DNA from: JAKFWF01 sp963741505
Lineage (GTDB): Bacteria > Pseudomonadota > Alphaproteobacteria > Rhizobiales > Hyphomicrobiaceae
Assembly (NCBI GenBank): GCA_963741505.1
Contig: CAVUIJ010000013.1
Location: forward strand, 1 to 64,000
DNA: 64,000 nt
Direction of reading: 5' to 3'
The translations under genes were made by a program, and so were the position numbers. Below, one piece after another: positions 45,772 through 56,121 of this stretch (position 1 is its first letter; every line of letters begins with the position of its first letter). The notes under the pieces were generated by a model, which made no database searches, was not told where the DNA came from, and saw only the letters and a program-made list of their open reading frames with translations.

Positions 45772-47748
45772 ATGGGCCGGGGCGGCATAGCGACGAAACG
45801 CTTCCGCGCATACGCAGGTGGTCGGACGATGGCCCGCTACCGGATGGTGGCGATTGTCGGTGCCGCAGCGTTCACTTGCGGCTGGCCTGACCTCATCATC
45901 TCGCAAGTCTTGCAGCACCCGGCCAGTCTTGCCACCAGCGCACAGGCAAGGTCCGGCAGCAGGGACAACGAGCGCCTGCGCGAGATGCAGGAGCGGGCGG
46001 CCGAGCAGGCAAGGCAGCAGGCTGAACAGCAAGCCGAACAGGCCAAGCGGCAGGCCGAGCAGCAAGCTGAACAAGCCAAGCGGCTTGCTGATTCCATCAA
46101 ACAGCGCTTCGATAACGGCTCGTCGGGCGACAAGGCCGCCGCGTCCCAGTCGGGTCGCAATGATTCGTCGGACAACGCCGAAAAGCCCGGGAAGGGCGAG
46201 AGTGCTAGCCGCAAGCCGGAGCGGCGCAACGACAGCAATGACAAGGATTTCAACGACGCGCCGCCCAGCACGATCGCGGAGTGGCTCAATCGCTTTAATC
46301 CTCAGGCTAAGCCGCAACCGTCGGCCAAGCCGGCAGCGCCATCGGTTGTTGTTCCGGGCAAGTCGGCGCGCGGGACTGAAGCGGGCCAAGGCAAGCCGGC
46401 CCTCACTCCGGCATCCGCGCCAGTCCAACCTAATCAAGCCGACCAGCGGAAGCCAACGGCGAAGACACCGCAGCATGGGCCGCTAACACCGCTGCCATTG
46501 CAATCGGCCGCAACCGAAGTGTTAGCCTTAAACCCGAGCGCGGCCGCCCTCGCACATGCCAAGAAGCTCGGCTTCAAGGTGGAGCAGTCGACCACCCTGC
46601 CGCAGTTGAACATGGCCGTGACGCGGCTGACGCCGCCGGTCGGCATGGACGCGACGATCGCACGTTCGGTGCTCGACGACCAAGCCAGCGGCACCTTCGC
46701 CGTCAATCAGGTCTATCGGCCATACCGTGCGGCAGCGGCCGAGGGCAATACCGCTGCCCCCGAACGCATCGCGCCGCGACCAGCCACTACAGGTGGTTGC
46801 GCGCCGGATCGTTGCTACGGCGGCAATGCGATTCGCTGGAAGGAAGAGACGCGATCATGCACCCAGGGCGTGCGCATCGGCATCGTCGACACCACTGTCG
46901 ACCAGCACCATCCAGCGCTCAAGGACGGGTTCAAGTCTGACAAGATCCGTGCCCGGGCGTTTGTTGGCGATGGCCAGCGTGAAGCCGCCTCGAGCCATGG
47001 CACGAGCATTCTGTCGTTGCTGGCGGGCGCCCCCCACAGCGGCACGCCGGGACTTGCACCTGGCGCCCGCTTCGTGGTGGCGGACATCTTCCACGCCGAC
47101 GCCAGCGGTCAGCCGCTCGCCGATTCGATGTCGTTGCTCAGGGCCCTCGATTGGATGGACCAGGAAGGCGTGAAGATCGTCAATATGAGCGTCGCCGGAC
47201 CACCAGACGAGCTGATGGAAAAAGCGATCGACAGGCTTAGCAAGAAGGGCATGATTTTTGTTGCGGCCGCTGGCAACGAGGGCCCCGCCGCCCCGCCGGT
47301 CTACCCCGCCGCATATTCCAATGTCATCGCCATCACCGCCGTCGCTCGCGATCTGCGCGGTTACAGGCGCGCCAATCGTGGCGAATACATCGATGCAGCG
47401 GCGCCTGGCGTAGACGTCTGGGCCGCGGTCCCCGGCGCCAAGGAAAGCTATCAGTCGGGCACATCGTTTGCGGTGCCATTTGCAACCGCGGTGCTGGCTT
47501 CGGTCTATGGCCAGGTGAAGGTCAAGACCAAACAGGCGATGCTGTCGGCACTCGAATACACGGATCTGGGGCTTCCCGGTCCTGATCCTGTTTACGGCCG
47601 TGGCTTGATGCTGGCGCCTGCCGACTGCAGCTCGGCTCCGAGTGCCGTTGCCCACGCACCGAATAGCCCGACCGCCGTCAGCTTGCCGCCGCCGGCTGGC
47701 GTTGGCGCCTCGAGCATCACCTTCGGCTACGCCTCCGGCAAGCCCTGA
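45772..47748 (+). CDS. S8 subtilisin-like serine peptidase with coiled-coil N-terminus
   Basis: 658 residues from the ATG at 45772 (AGGGGA upstream); an ATG at 45829 would also start just before the signal/anchor (M-V-A-I-V-G-A-A-A-F-T-C-G). A charged Gln/Glu/Ala coiled coil (~70-110), a disordered linker and a propeptide-like region (~245-320) precede the catalytic domain. The triad is Asp in G-I-V-D-T-T-V-D (~372), His in S-S-H-G-T-S-I (~409) and Ser in S-G-T-S-F-A-V-P (~565), with oxyanion Asn in A-A-A-G-N-E-G. Exported, acting in the periplasm or outside. It lies between the two cytochrome clusters, divergent from the giant cytochrome, so processing an exported partner is a plausible but unproven role. 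Confidence 0.87.
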   Translation: MGRGGIATKRFRAYAGGRTMARYRMVAIVGAAAFTCGWPDLIISQVLQHPASLATSAQARSGSRDNERLREMQERAAEQARQQAEQQAEQAKRQAEQQAEQAKRLADSIKQRFDNGSSGDKAAASQSGRNDSSDNAEKPGKGESASRKPERRNDSNDKDFNDAPPSTIAEWLNRFNPQAKPQPSAKPAAPSVVVPGKSARGTEAGQGKPALTPASAPVQPNQADQRKPTAKTPQHGPLTPLPLQSAATEVLALNPSAAALAHAKKLGFKVEQSTTLPQLNMAVTRLTPPVGMDATIARSVLDDQASGTFAVNQVYRPYRAAAAEGNTAAPERIAPRPATTGGCAPDRCYGGNAIRWKEETRSCTQGVRIGIVDTTVDQHHPALKDGFKSDKIRARAFVGDGQREAASSHGTSILSLLAGAPHSGTPGLAPGARFVVADIFHADASGQPLADSMSLLRALDWMDQEGVKIVNMSVAGPPDELMEKAIDRLSKKGMIFVAAAGNEGPAAPPVYPAAYSNVIAITAVARDLRGYRRANRGEYIDAAAPGVDVWAAVPGAKESYQSGTSFAVPFATAVLASVYGQVKVKTKQAMLSALEYTDLGLPGPDPVYGRGLMLAPADCSSAPSAVAHAPNSPTAVSLPPPAGVGASSITFGYASGKP

Positions 47749-47939
47749 CGAACGGGATGCAAGCGAAAGTCGGGGCACTGCTTCATGCGACGCTCGGCTG
47801 ATCCAGGCTCCACCAACAGCAGCCGACCTTGCCTTTTGCGGGGGCTGAGGTATTGGACCCGAGGCGATCATCCCCGCCCCCGCGCCCTTTCCTTTGCCGC
47901 GCCGCCTCTCACGAACCACCAAGTACACGCGCAAAGCAA

Positions 47940-47969
47940 TTCCGGCGCCGAGGGGTCCCGGCGCCGGAA
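47940..47969. terminator. Strong 11-bp hairpin after the subtilase gene
   Basis: TTCCGGCGCCG (47940-47950), 8-base loop, CGGCGCCGGAA (47959-47969), a perfect stem. About 190 bases past the subtilase stop and between convergent genes. No T-run, so it may act as a bidirectional or Rho-assisted terminator. Confidence 0.45.
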
Positions 47970-48055
47970 ACATCGTAATGGTCTCGGAGTAATACCAACC
48001 TGCGTTGATCATGACTCATGGTTTCTACACTTGCGGCTGGCCAAGCACTTGATCC

Positions 48056-48176
48056 GTAGGGCGGATTAGCGCAGCGTAATCCGCCGCAACGCGCACCGAT
48101 GATGCCGGTCTATTGCCGAACGATCGCACTCGCGGCGGCGGATTACGGCGCGGAAGTCGCGCCTAATCCGCCCTGC
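48056..48176. repeat. Two-hairpin palindromic (REP-like) element
   Basis: About 120 bases starting GTAGGGCGGATTAGCGC and ending GCCTAATCCGCCCTGC. It has two internal hairpins, GGCGGATTAGCGC with GCGTAATCCGCC and GGCGGATTACGGC with GCGCCTAATCCGCC. Same two-hairpin design as the element at 29019-29122, with GGCGGATTA instead of TTGGGTTA arms. Confidence 0.7.
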
Positions 48177-48259
48177 AGACCGCATGCCTCGCGCCGGCGT
48201 TGTGCGTGCCTCATGGGTCGACATCACTGAAGCTTGGTATGAGGCCTTTGTCATCGCGT

Positions 48260-49076
48260 CTACCGCGGCGGCTGCGCCCACTTGCGCTCGATCAGACGTT
48301 GCTCGTCGGCCTTGGACAGGAAGTCACTATCCATCATTTGGTCGACCAGAGCGCCGATGCGATTCGCTTCACCGCCATTGGCCGGCTTCAACGTCGAGCC
48401 TGCTTCGCTTCGGGTGACTTGCATCTGCACGCGCCAGACGCCATCCGCGCTCCGGCAGGCCAAGCCCTCAGCCGCCGGCACGGCACCGCCGCTGATCCGG
48501 TATTGGCGGCAATAGCGTTGATCCCGATCCTGGAATGTGACTGCAGGCTGGACCCGCACGCTGCCGCTCGAGTTCGAGCGGCATCACCGCTTCACTCCCG
48601 CCAGCAATGGACTCCAGCGCCACCTGCATCAGCTTCGCGGACAGGTCTTGTCCGCTGCTACTGTCGCCCAGTGAGCGCGAATACCATCCAGCACCAGCGC
48701 CGAGCACGAGACAGAGTGAGGCTGCCATCGCAGTCGCCTGCCAGGACAGCCTGCGCCCGGCACCAGCCGCCGCATGGCCGCTACGATGAGCCGACTGAAC
48801 CTTGCGCGCTTGCCGCGCTGCCGCCAGATCGGCGACCGGCACCGGCGCGGCGCCGATCGGCATTCGACGCACCATCTCGATGAGATTGGCGGGCACCGGC
48901 GCCTCAAAAATACCATCGTAAGCCCGTTGGATCGGCAGGCTGGTCCGTTCGAAAGCCCTGACCTTCTCGCGCAGATCGGGACGATCGACGAGGATATCGG
49001 CCACGCGCCGCCGCTCGACTGCGTCGAGAGCGCCGTCTGCAAACGCCATCAGCGTTTCATCGGATAACTCGGCCAC
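48260..49076 (-). CDS. Anti-sigma factor (membrane), frameshift at ~48570
   Basis: About 270 residues. GTG start at 49076, inside the end of the sigma gene, the usual coupling of sigma/anti-sigma pairs. The N-terminal part (L-S-D-E-T-L-M-A-F-A-D-G-A-L-D, R-R-V-A-D-I-L) is the cytoplasmic sigma-binding helix bundle of the ChrR/RskA-like group without a zinc motif. One membrane helix is at ~145-165 (A-T-A-M-A-A-S-L-C-L-V-L-G-A-G). After L-E-L-E near 48575 the frame shifts. The alternative frame continues S-G-S-V-R-V-Q-P-A-V-T-F to a periplasmic domain ending at 48260 (R-K-W-A-Q-P-P-R). A one-base error is the likely cause. Confidence 0.75.
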
Positions 49077-49602
49077 GTTGCCACCCCGATCCCTTTGAAT
49101 TGTTACTTTCTGTATCACCGAATACTGCCTCATGAAGTGCAAGTCTGGCTCTGCTGAGCCTGCTCATTACTGTACCAATCGGCAGCCCCAACACCTCTGC
49201 CGCCTCTTTGTAGGACATGCCATCTACACAAACCAACGCGATCAATACCTGTTGGTCGGCTGCCAGCTTGGCAATTCCCCTGTTGACCTCTTCCAAGGTC
49301 AGCCGGTTCTCGGTCACCTCACGTCCATCAGTATCGACGATATCAAATGCAGTATCGATATCGATTGTTTCACCGTGTGACTTTTCCGCCCGCATCCGGT
49401 CCAGCCATATGTTCTGCGCCATTCGGAACAACCAGCTGTCGAAGCGGGTACCCGGCTGCCACAGATCGAGCTTTGCCAGCGCGCGCGCACATGTCTCCTG
49501 CACCAAGTCGTTGGATTTGTCGTTATCCCGGCTCAAAGAGTAGGCGAAGCGTCTCAAACGCGGCAGTAGCCGGACGAGTTCCTCGCGTATGTCATCGTTC
49601 AT
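49057..49602 (-). CDS. ECF-type RNA polymerase sigma factor
   Basis: 181 residues from the ATG at 49602 (M-N-D-D-I-R-E-E-L). Region 2 reads L-V-Q-E-T-C-A-R-A-L and F-D-S-W-L-F-R-M-A-Q-N-I-W-L-D-R-M-R. Region 4 is the helix-turn-helix M-S-Y-K-E-A-A-E-V-L-G-L-P-I-G-T-V-M-S-R-L-S-R-A-R. It overlaps the anti-sigma gene by 20 bases and lies 113 bases behind the 18-haem cytochrome gene on the same strand, so it likely shares that transcript and may control the cytochrome island. Confidence 0.93.
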   Translation of the reverse strand: MNDDIREELVRLLPRLRRFAYSLSRDNDKSNDLVQETCARALAKLDLWQPGTRFDSWLFRMAQNIWLDRMRAEKSHGETIDIDTAFDIVDTDGREVTENRLTLEEVNRGIAKLAADQQVLIALVCVDGMSYKEAAEVLGLPIGTVMSRLSRARLALHEAVFGDTESNNSKGSGWQRGRVIR

Positions 49603-49715
49603 TCGATCCCGCTGATGGTCCGGATAACAACGGCCCATCTCCCCGGTTATTCCATCGTCCTCGCCGCTGCCCCCCCGCTGCGACGCAATTGTCCCACCAA
49701 TAGCGCTCAATGTCC

Positions 49716-51083
49716 TCATCTGCGCCCCACCCTTTGTTTGAAAGACGCCGTCGTGTGGCATTGCTCGCACGCGCGCCCGAACGAGCCCTGGTGAATGTCG
49801 TCGCGGGCATGGCAGCCGTAGCAATCAGTGGCTGCGGTGACCTTTGTCGTATTCTTGACCGTGTGGCAGGCATGGCATTGCAACCCTTGGTGGGCGCCGG
49901 TCAGCCGAAAGCGGGTCTGGGTATTGTGATCGAACCGCCATCTCGCCCAGCCGTTCGGATTGTGGCACTGGGCACATTTTGCCGTCAGTCGTCCGTCATG
50001 ATGGGTATCTTTGTGGCAATTCTCGCAGGCCCTCGGTGCTTCCTTGAAATTGGTGGACCGGTGGCATTCCTCGCACGGCACCACGGCATGCTTGCCAACC
50101 AGGGGAAAGCGCGTCGCATCGTGATCGAAGGCGACCTTTTTGCGCCAACCGCTGTCGTTGTGGCAATTCTGGCAGTTGGCGCCGAGCGTGCCGTTGTGCG
50201 GATCGTCCTTCTTATGGCAGGAGACGCATGTCATTGCGAGCTTGTCCCGGTAGAGATTGCCAGGATGACAAGCGTCGCACTTGGCCTTGGCGTGCGCCGC
50301 GCGTAGCGGGAACTTGGTCGACCGATCATGATTGAAGTGGACCTTGACCCACTTTTCCGGCTTGTGGCATGTCTCGCATTTCTCGCCGTAGCGTCCGCCG
50401 TGACGGTCTTGGATCTGGTGGCATGAAATGCAGGTCGTCGGCAGATCCTTGTAGTGCTCGCCGGCGTGGCAGGCAGCACAGCCAACATTCTTGTGGGCGC
50501 CGACGAGTGCGAATTTCGTCTTGGCATGATCGAACGGCTTGACCGTGCGCCAGTCCTTTTCCGAGTGGCAGCCATCGCACGCCTCGCCAAGACGGCCCTT
50601 GTGCCGGTCAGCCGCCTTGTGACACTCGAAGCAGCGTTGTGGCGCCTGCCGGAACTTGACTTTCTGCTTGTGACAGCCGCCGCACGCGACCGTTGCATGC
50701 GCGCCTCTGAGCTCGAAACTCGTTGCCGCATGATTGAACGTCTCACGATCGAGCTGGACGATATCGAAGGTGCGGCCCTTGTGATCGGTGTGGCAGTGCC
50801 GGCAATCCTGCACGGAGGCATTGGCATGACGGCCATGATAGCCGCGGTTTTGCTGGCGATCCTTGTTGATGTCCTTGTGGCAGTCGAGGCAAAGCCGCGA
50901 CTGCGACTGGCGAACGAAGGGTTCATGGCAGCTCATGCACTCCTTCTCGAGCTTGGCATGCCCCTCGATCAGCGGTCCGGGCATCACCAGCTTCTCGAAC
51001 AGATTCTGCGCCTGCGCGCTGCCGAGCATGGAGACAGCGGCAACAAGTGCCATGGCGAACAGGCGAGTCCAGCGTCGAAGCAT
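49716..51083 (-). CDS. Exported 18-haem cytochrome c (cytochrome c3-like repeats)
   Basis: 455 residues with a signal peptide (M-A-L-V-A-A-V-S-M-L-G-S-A-Q-A-Q) and 18 C-x-x-C-H motifs, about one per 23 residues, in a different repeat style from the giant cytochrome: F-x-H-x-x-T-x-F-x-L-x-G-A-H followed by C-x-x-C-H. The F-D-H and G-A-H/G-K-H histidines are likely distal ligands. A periplasmic electron carrier between the membrane cytochrome b and later acceptors is the best guess. Start at the ATG (51083), 14 bases after the stop of the cytochrome b gene; a TTG slightly upstream is possible. Confidence 0.9.
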   Translation of the reverse strand: MLRRWTRLFAMALVAAVSMLGSAQAQNLFEKLVMPGPLIEGHAKLEKECMSCHEPFVRQSQSRLCLDCHKDINKDRQQNRGYHGRHANASVQDCRHCHTDHKGRTFDIVQLDRETFNHAATSFELRGAHATVACGGCHKQKVKFRQAPQRCFECHKAADRHKGRLGEACDGCHSEKDWRTVKPFDHAKTKFALVGAHKNVGCAACHAGEHYKDLPTTCISCHQIQDRHGGRYGEKCETCHKPEKWVKVHFNHDRSTKFPLRAAHAKAKCDACHPGNLYRDKLAMTCVSCHKKDDPHNGTLGANCQNCHNDSGWRKKVAFDHDATRFPLVGKHAVVPCEECHRSTNFKEAPRACENCHKDTHHDGRLTAKCAQCHNPNGWARWRFDHNTQTRFRLTGAHQGLQCHACHTVKNTTKVTAATDCYGCHARDDIHQGSFGRACEQCHTTASFKQRVGRR

Positions 51084-51097
51084 CGATCGTTGTTCAT

Positions 51098-52085
51098 TCA
51101 ATAGAGATGCACAGCCAGAACGTGGACCAGCGCCGCTGCGATCAGCAGGAAGAACAACGGCAGGTGCAGCACGTGCCAGAGCGCAAACAGCCGCTCGAAC
51201 AGGCCGAACTTCGCGGCCTTGTTGACGGCCGCGAAATATACGGTGAGCAGGTCGCCGACTTCGGCTTCGCGGGCGCGCCGCTGGCGCCGCGACCATTGGC
51301 GCCGCCGGGCCTCGTCGGCAATTGCCGCCCGCGCTTGCCGGAACAGTCTGGAGCGTGCTGCGCGCGCGCGCGCGGTCAAACTCAAGAGCCGCAGCAAGCC
51401 CGCTATCGCACCGGGTGGCGTCGCCATCGCCGCCTTGGCGAACGCGGTCAGTTCCTCGATGATCTTCTTGCCACCGGGCAGGCCACGATCGAGCACCCGC
51501 TCCATCTGTGAGACGTCGTCGAGTATCAGCTGCACCGCAGCCTTGCGGCCTGCTAAAGCTCAGGTGAACCTTGCCGTAGATATAGCGGCCGATGACGCCG
51601 CTGCCGGCCACGACCAGCATCGAAAAGAATGCAACATTGCTGTTGAGTGCGCTGAGCTTGAAATTGCTGTGGAACACGATCAACAACGGCCCGACGATCC
51701 CGAGCATCATATGGATTCTGAACCAGAACGGCACCGAGCCCAGGAAACGCAATCGCGGCATGCGCTTGCGCATCGGGTAGACGAGCAGAAGCAGCATTGC
51801 CGTGGAGCCGGCGATGCCGAGCCAATAGCCCGTGCCACTCTCAGCTGTCAGATGACCTTCGTCGCGGTAGAGCCAACCGATTGCCAGTGCTGCTGCCACA
51901 GCAAGCGCAACCACGACCGGCAGGATGCGCGCCAGCGGTCGCTTGATGTAACGCGCAATCAGAGTGCCGTTATCAGCCGGGCTGGACGGAGCTAACTGTC
52001 TTGGTCGTTGCCTTCGGCCTGCAACGGCCGAGCCGCGACCGGCACCGAGCCGCGCGCCTGTTTCAATTACTGCATGATCGGCCAT
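51098..52085 (-). CDS. Dihaem cytochrome-b-type membrane protein, frameshift at ~51550
   Basis: About 325 residues. GGGGGGA lies before the ATG at 52085. Membrane helices start with A-R-I-L-P-V-V-V-A-L-A-V-A-A-A-L-A-I-G-W, then W-L-G-I-A-G-S-T-A-M-L-L-L-L-V. Two helices each carry a His pair 14 apart: R-I-H-x13-F-H-S and, near the C-terminus, V-L-H-x13-V-H-V, the spacing of stacked b-haems. A frame break near 51545-51560 separates K-V-H-L-S-F-S from K-A-A-V-Q-L-I-L-D-D; the coiled segment and last two helices continue in the second frame to 51098. Together with the next gene it looks like a quinol-to-cytochrome module. Confidence 0.75.
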
Positions 52086-52538
52086 GTCATCCCCCCAAGC
52101 AACCAAATGCGCCTTGCGACCGGCGCCAGCACACCTCTTGATACGCGAACAGAAGACTTGGGGTAGGCATTCCAACGGACGGCAACTGTCCTCATGCCGG
52201 ATCGAGGCAAAATTGGGGCTCGTTAAGCACTTATCTGTCGGAATCGCAGATCAGACAAACTTTCCGAATTAATTTCGAAAGCTCGGAATAATGTCGGCCA
52301 CTAGACGTTGTTCATCTCAAGGTAGGCATCCGACGGACAGGATTTCACCGGACGACGCGATCAGAAGCGTCAAGGACAGCCGAGTGTGTCGCGCGTTAAA
52401 TCGCTCGCTGCTCGCCGAATTTGGGACCGGGCCCCCGCCCCGGACTCAAATGACGACCTCGCCGCCCACACGGCGGGGTCGTCGCTCGGCGTTGGGCTAT
52501 GCCTTTGCTGGGATGAACGAAACAAACGGAAAGACCGA
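52086..52538. promoter_or_regulatory. Divergent regulatory region with paired direct repeats
   Basis: 453 bases between the cytochrome b gene (minus) and the Fe-S/FAD oxidoreductase (plus). A near-identical motif occurs twice in direct orientation: GGTAGGCATTCCAACGGAC (52162-52180) and GGTAGGCATCCGACGGAC (52321-52338). Between them an AT-rich stretch holds TTCCGA (52262-52267)/TCGGAA (52283-52288). These are good candidates for regulator sites or alternative-sigma promoters. No gene supported here. Confidence 0.45.
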
Positions 52539-53824
<1,286 letters not shown>

Positions 53825-53838
<14 letters not shown>

Positions 53839-55297
53839 TCTGATCACCCTCGGCTGCATCGGCGCCCTGGCGATCGCTTCGATGCACGGCGCAATGGCCC
53901 AGACACCCCCTGCCCGCGGAACGTCGAGCGAGGTCGACAACGCGGTGCGTCAGGGTGCATTCGCGACCGCCGCCGCGTTGCTCGAAAAGGCCGCGCTTGC
54001 CGGCAACGCCGAGGCGCAGTACCAGCTGGCGTCCCTCTACCGTTCGGGTCGCGGTGTCGATCAAGACGACGCATTGGCGCTGAAATGGATGAAAGCGGCG
54101 GCGGCGCAGGATCACGTCAAGGCGCAATTCAACCTCGGCAAAATGTATCTGAGCGGCCGCGCCGGCCCGGCGGACGTGGCAGCTGCCAAGCCATGGCTGC
54201 AGAAAGCCGCGGCCCGTGGCCACGCCGAAGCGATCAGACTGCTCGCCGACCTGCCCCAGGTGATCACGAAACCCGCAACCGACGTTTCCCGCGCGGCGCC
54301 AGCGACTGCCGCGCCGCCGCCGATCGCAGCATTGCGCAACGGGCGTCCGGCGCTGCTCGACGCGGCACTGCGGGGGCAGGTGGAGGTGGTGCGCAAGCTG
54401 CTCGCGGCGGGGGCCAAGCAAGACGCCGTCGACGAGGACGGCAATGCGGCGCTGGCACTTGCCGCCGGCTCGGGTCATGCGAGCGTCGTCGAGCTGCTGA
54501 TTGCAGCCGGTGCCGGCGTCGATAGAGTCAACAAGGTCGGCGAAACCGCGCTCATGCTTGCGGCGGTGAAAGGGCATGGCACGACCGTCGAGGCTTTGGC
54601 CAAGGGCGGTGCCAATATCGCACAGAAGAATGCCGCCGGAACGCCGGCGACGGCGTTGTTGGTGCGCGGCTGTCACGAGCGCGGACTAGCGTCCCTGTTC
54701 GCCGCTGGCGCCGATGCCGGGTTCGCCGCCGGTGACGGCACCACGCTGCTGATGTCGGCTGCCGGCTCCTGCCCGGCGGCCGTGGTCTCGATGCTGATCG
54801 GCAAGGGAGCCCAGATCAATGCCGCCGACAACCAACGCCGCACTGCCCTGTGGTTCGCGGCACAGCGCAACAACGCGCCGGCGGTTGCAGCCCTGCTCGC
54901 TGCCGGCGCCGAACCCAATTTGGCAAGTGCGGAAGGCGTCACGCCGCTGCACATCGCCCTCGAACGCGGTCACGGTGACGCAGCGTTGGCGCTGATTGCC
55001 AAGGGGGCCGAGATCGATCGGCCGACGCCGGCCGGCAACACCCCCCTGATGCTCGCGAGCCAGCATGGCCTCGACGCCACAGTCAGCGCCCTGCTGCAAA
55101 AAGGAGCCAAGCCCAACAGCCGCAACGCAACGGGCAACACCGCGCTGATGATCGCGGCGCGCGAGGGCCGCGTCGAGATCGCCAAGCTGCTGCTCGCCGC
55201 CGGCGCCGACCGCGGCTTGCGCAACAAGCGGCGCGAGACCGCCAACGACATCGCCACCACCACCGGCCATGCCGCCCTCGCCCAGTTCCTGCAGTAG
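53825..55297 (+). CDS. Exported Sel1/ankyrin-repeat protein
   Basis: 490 residues. A signal peptide (L-I-T-L-G-C-I-G-A-L-A-I-A-S-M-H-G-A-M-A-Q) is followed by two Sel1-like repeats (~45-130: A-E-A-Q-Y-Q-L-A-S-L-Y-R-S-G-R-G-V and V-K-A-Q-F-N-L-G-K-M-Y-L-S-G-R-A-G), then about nine ankyrin repeats (~175-485: G-x-T-A-L-M-L-A-A, T-P-L-H-I-A-L-E-R-G-H). Both are protein-binding scaffolds. The ATG overlaps the end of the oxidoreductase gene, so it belongs to that operon. It may hold periplasmic parts of the electron chain together, by inference from context. Confidence 0.85.
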
Positions 55298-55305
55298 CGG
55301 CGCGT

Positions 55306-56097
55306 TCAATCGCCGTCCTTGAAGTTGGGCTGGCGCTTGCCGAGAAACGCCGCGACCCCCTCGGCATAGTCGTCGCCCAAGCCGAGAGCGCGCTGGCCAT
55401 CGCGTTCGAAATCAAGTTGGGCATCGAGCGTCGAGGTCGCGGCGGCGTGTATTGCCTGCTTGATCGCGGCGAGCGCACCCGTCGGCTGGGTTGCGAGGCG
55501 GGCCGCCAGTGTCCGTGCCTCATTCATCAGATCGGCGTCCTCGACCACCTTCCAGATCAGCCCCCACTGTACGGCGACCTCGGCCGTCAAGGGCTCGGCC
55601 AGCATGGCCAGCGCCTTGGCCCGGGCCTCACCGAGCAGTTGGGTCAGAAGCCAGGTGCCGCCGGCATCAGGCATCAATCCGACCCTGACGAACGACTGGA
55701 TGAACTTCGCCGAGCGCGCCGCAATAACGATATCGCCATGCAGCGCCAGATTGGCGCCGGCGCCGGCGGCAACGCCATTGACCGCAACGACGATCGGCTT
55801 CGGTAGATTGCGCATCCGCCGCACCAACGGGTTGTAGCGCTGATCGAGGCTCAGACCGAGATCGCGGCGCGGTTGCCCCGGCGCCACCACCCGGTCGGCG
55901 AGATCCTGTCCCGTGCAGAAGCCGCGACCGGCGCCCGTCAACAGCACTGCGCGACACCGCCTGTCGCGCTCGACCCCGCTGAATGCAGCGGCCAGCGCAT
56001 CGTGCATCTCGGCGTTGAAGCTGTTGAGACGGTCCGGCCGGTTCAAGGTGATGATCGTCACCCCGCCGTCGCGCTCGATCAGCACGGTCTCGCTCAT
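55306..56097 (-). CDS. paaG: Enoyl-CoA hydratase/isomerase, PaaG-like
   Basis: 263 residues of the crotonase fold. G-A-G-R-G-F-C-T-G-Q-D-L-A-D-R (oxyanion loop, ~55-69) and L-P-K-P-I-V-V-A-V-N-G-V-A-A-G-A-G-A-N-L-A-L are present, with the acidic residue of D-A-G-G-T-W-L-L. The F-C-T-G-Q-D-L pattern is typical of PaaG, the isomerase converting ring-1,2-epoxyphenylacetyl-CoA to oxepin-CoA in phenylacetate breakdown. No other paa gene is in the window, so a general enoyl-CoA role cannot be excluded. Convergent with the ankyrin gene, eight bases apart; idi follows upstream on the same strand. Confidence 0.78.
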   Translation of the reverse strand: MSETVLIERDGGVTIITLNRPDRLNSFNAEMHDALAAAFSGVERDRRCRAVLLTGAGRGFCTGQDLADRVVAPGQPRRDLGLSLDQRYNPLVRRMRNLPKPIVVAVNGVAAGAGANLALHGDIVIAARSAKFIQSFVRVGLMPDAGGTWLLTQLLGEARAKALAMLAEPLTAEVAVQWGLIWKVVEDADLMNEARTLAARLATQPTGALAAIKQAIHAAATSTLDAQLDFERDGQRALGLGDDYAEGVAAFLGKRQPNFKDGD

Positions 56098-56121
56098 GGC
56101 TATGCCTCGGGTCCGGTGAGA

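Larger units (their letters stand above)
47749..48259. other. Intergenic region holding a terminator and a palindromic repeat
   Basis: 511 bases between the convergent subtilase and anti-sigma genes. It holds a strong hairpin (47940-47969) and a REP-like element (48056-48176), listed separately. No gene supported in the rest. Confidence 0.5.
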
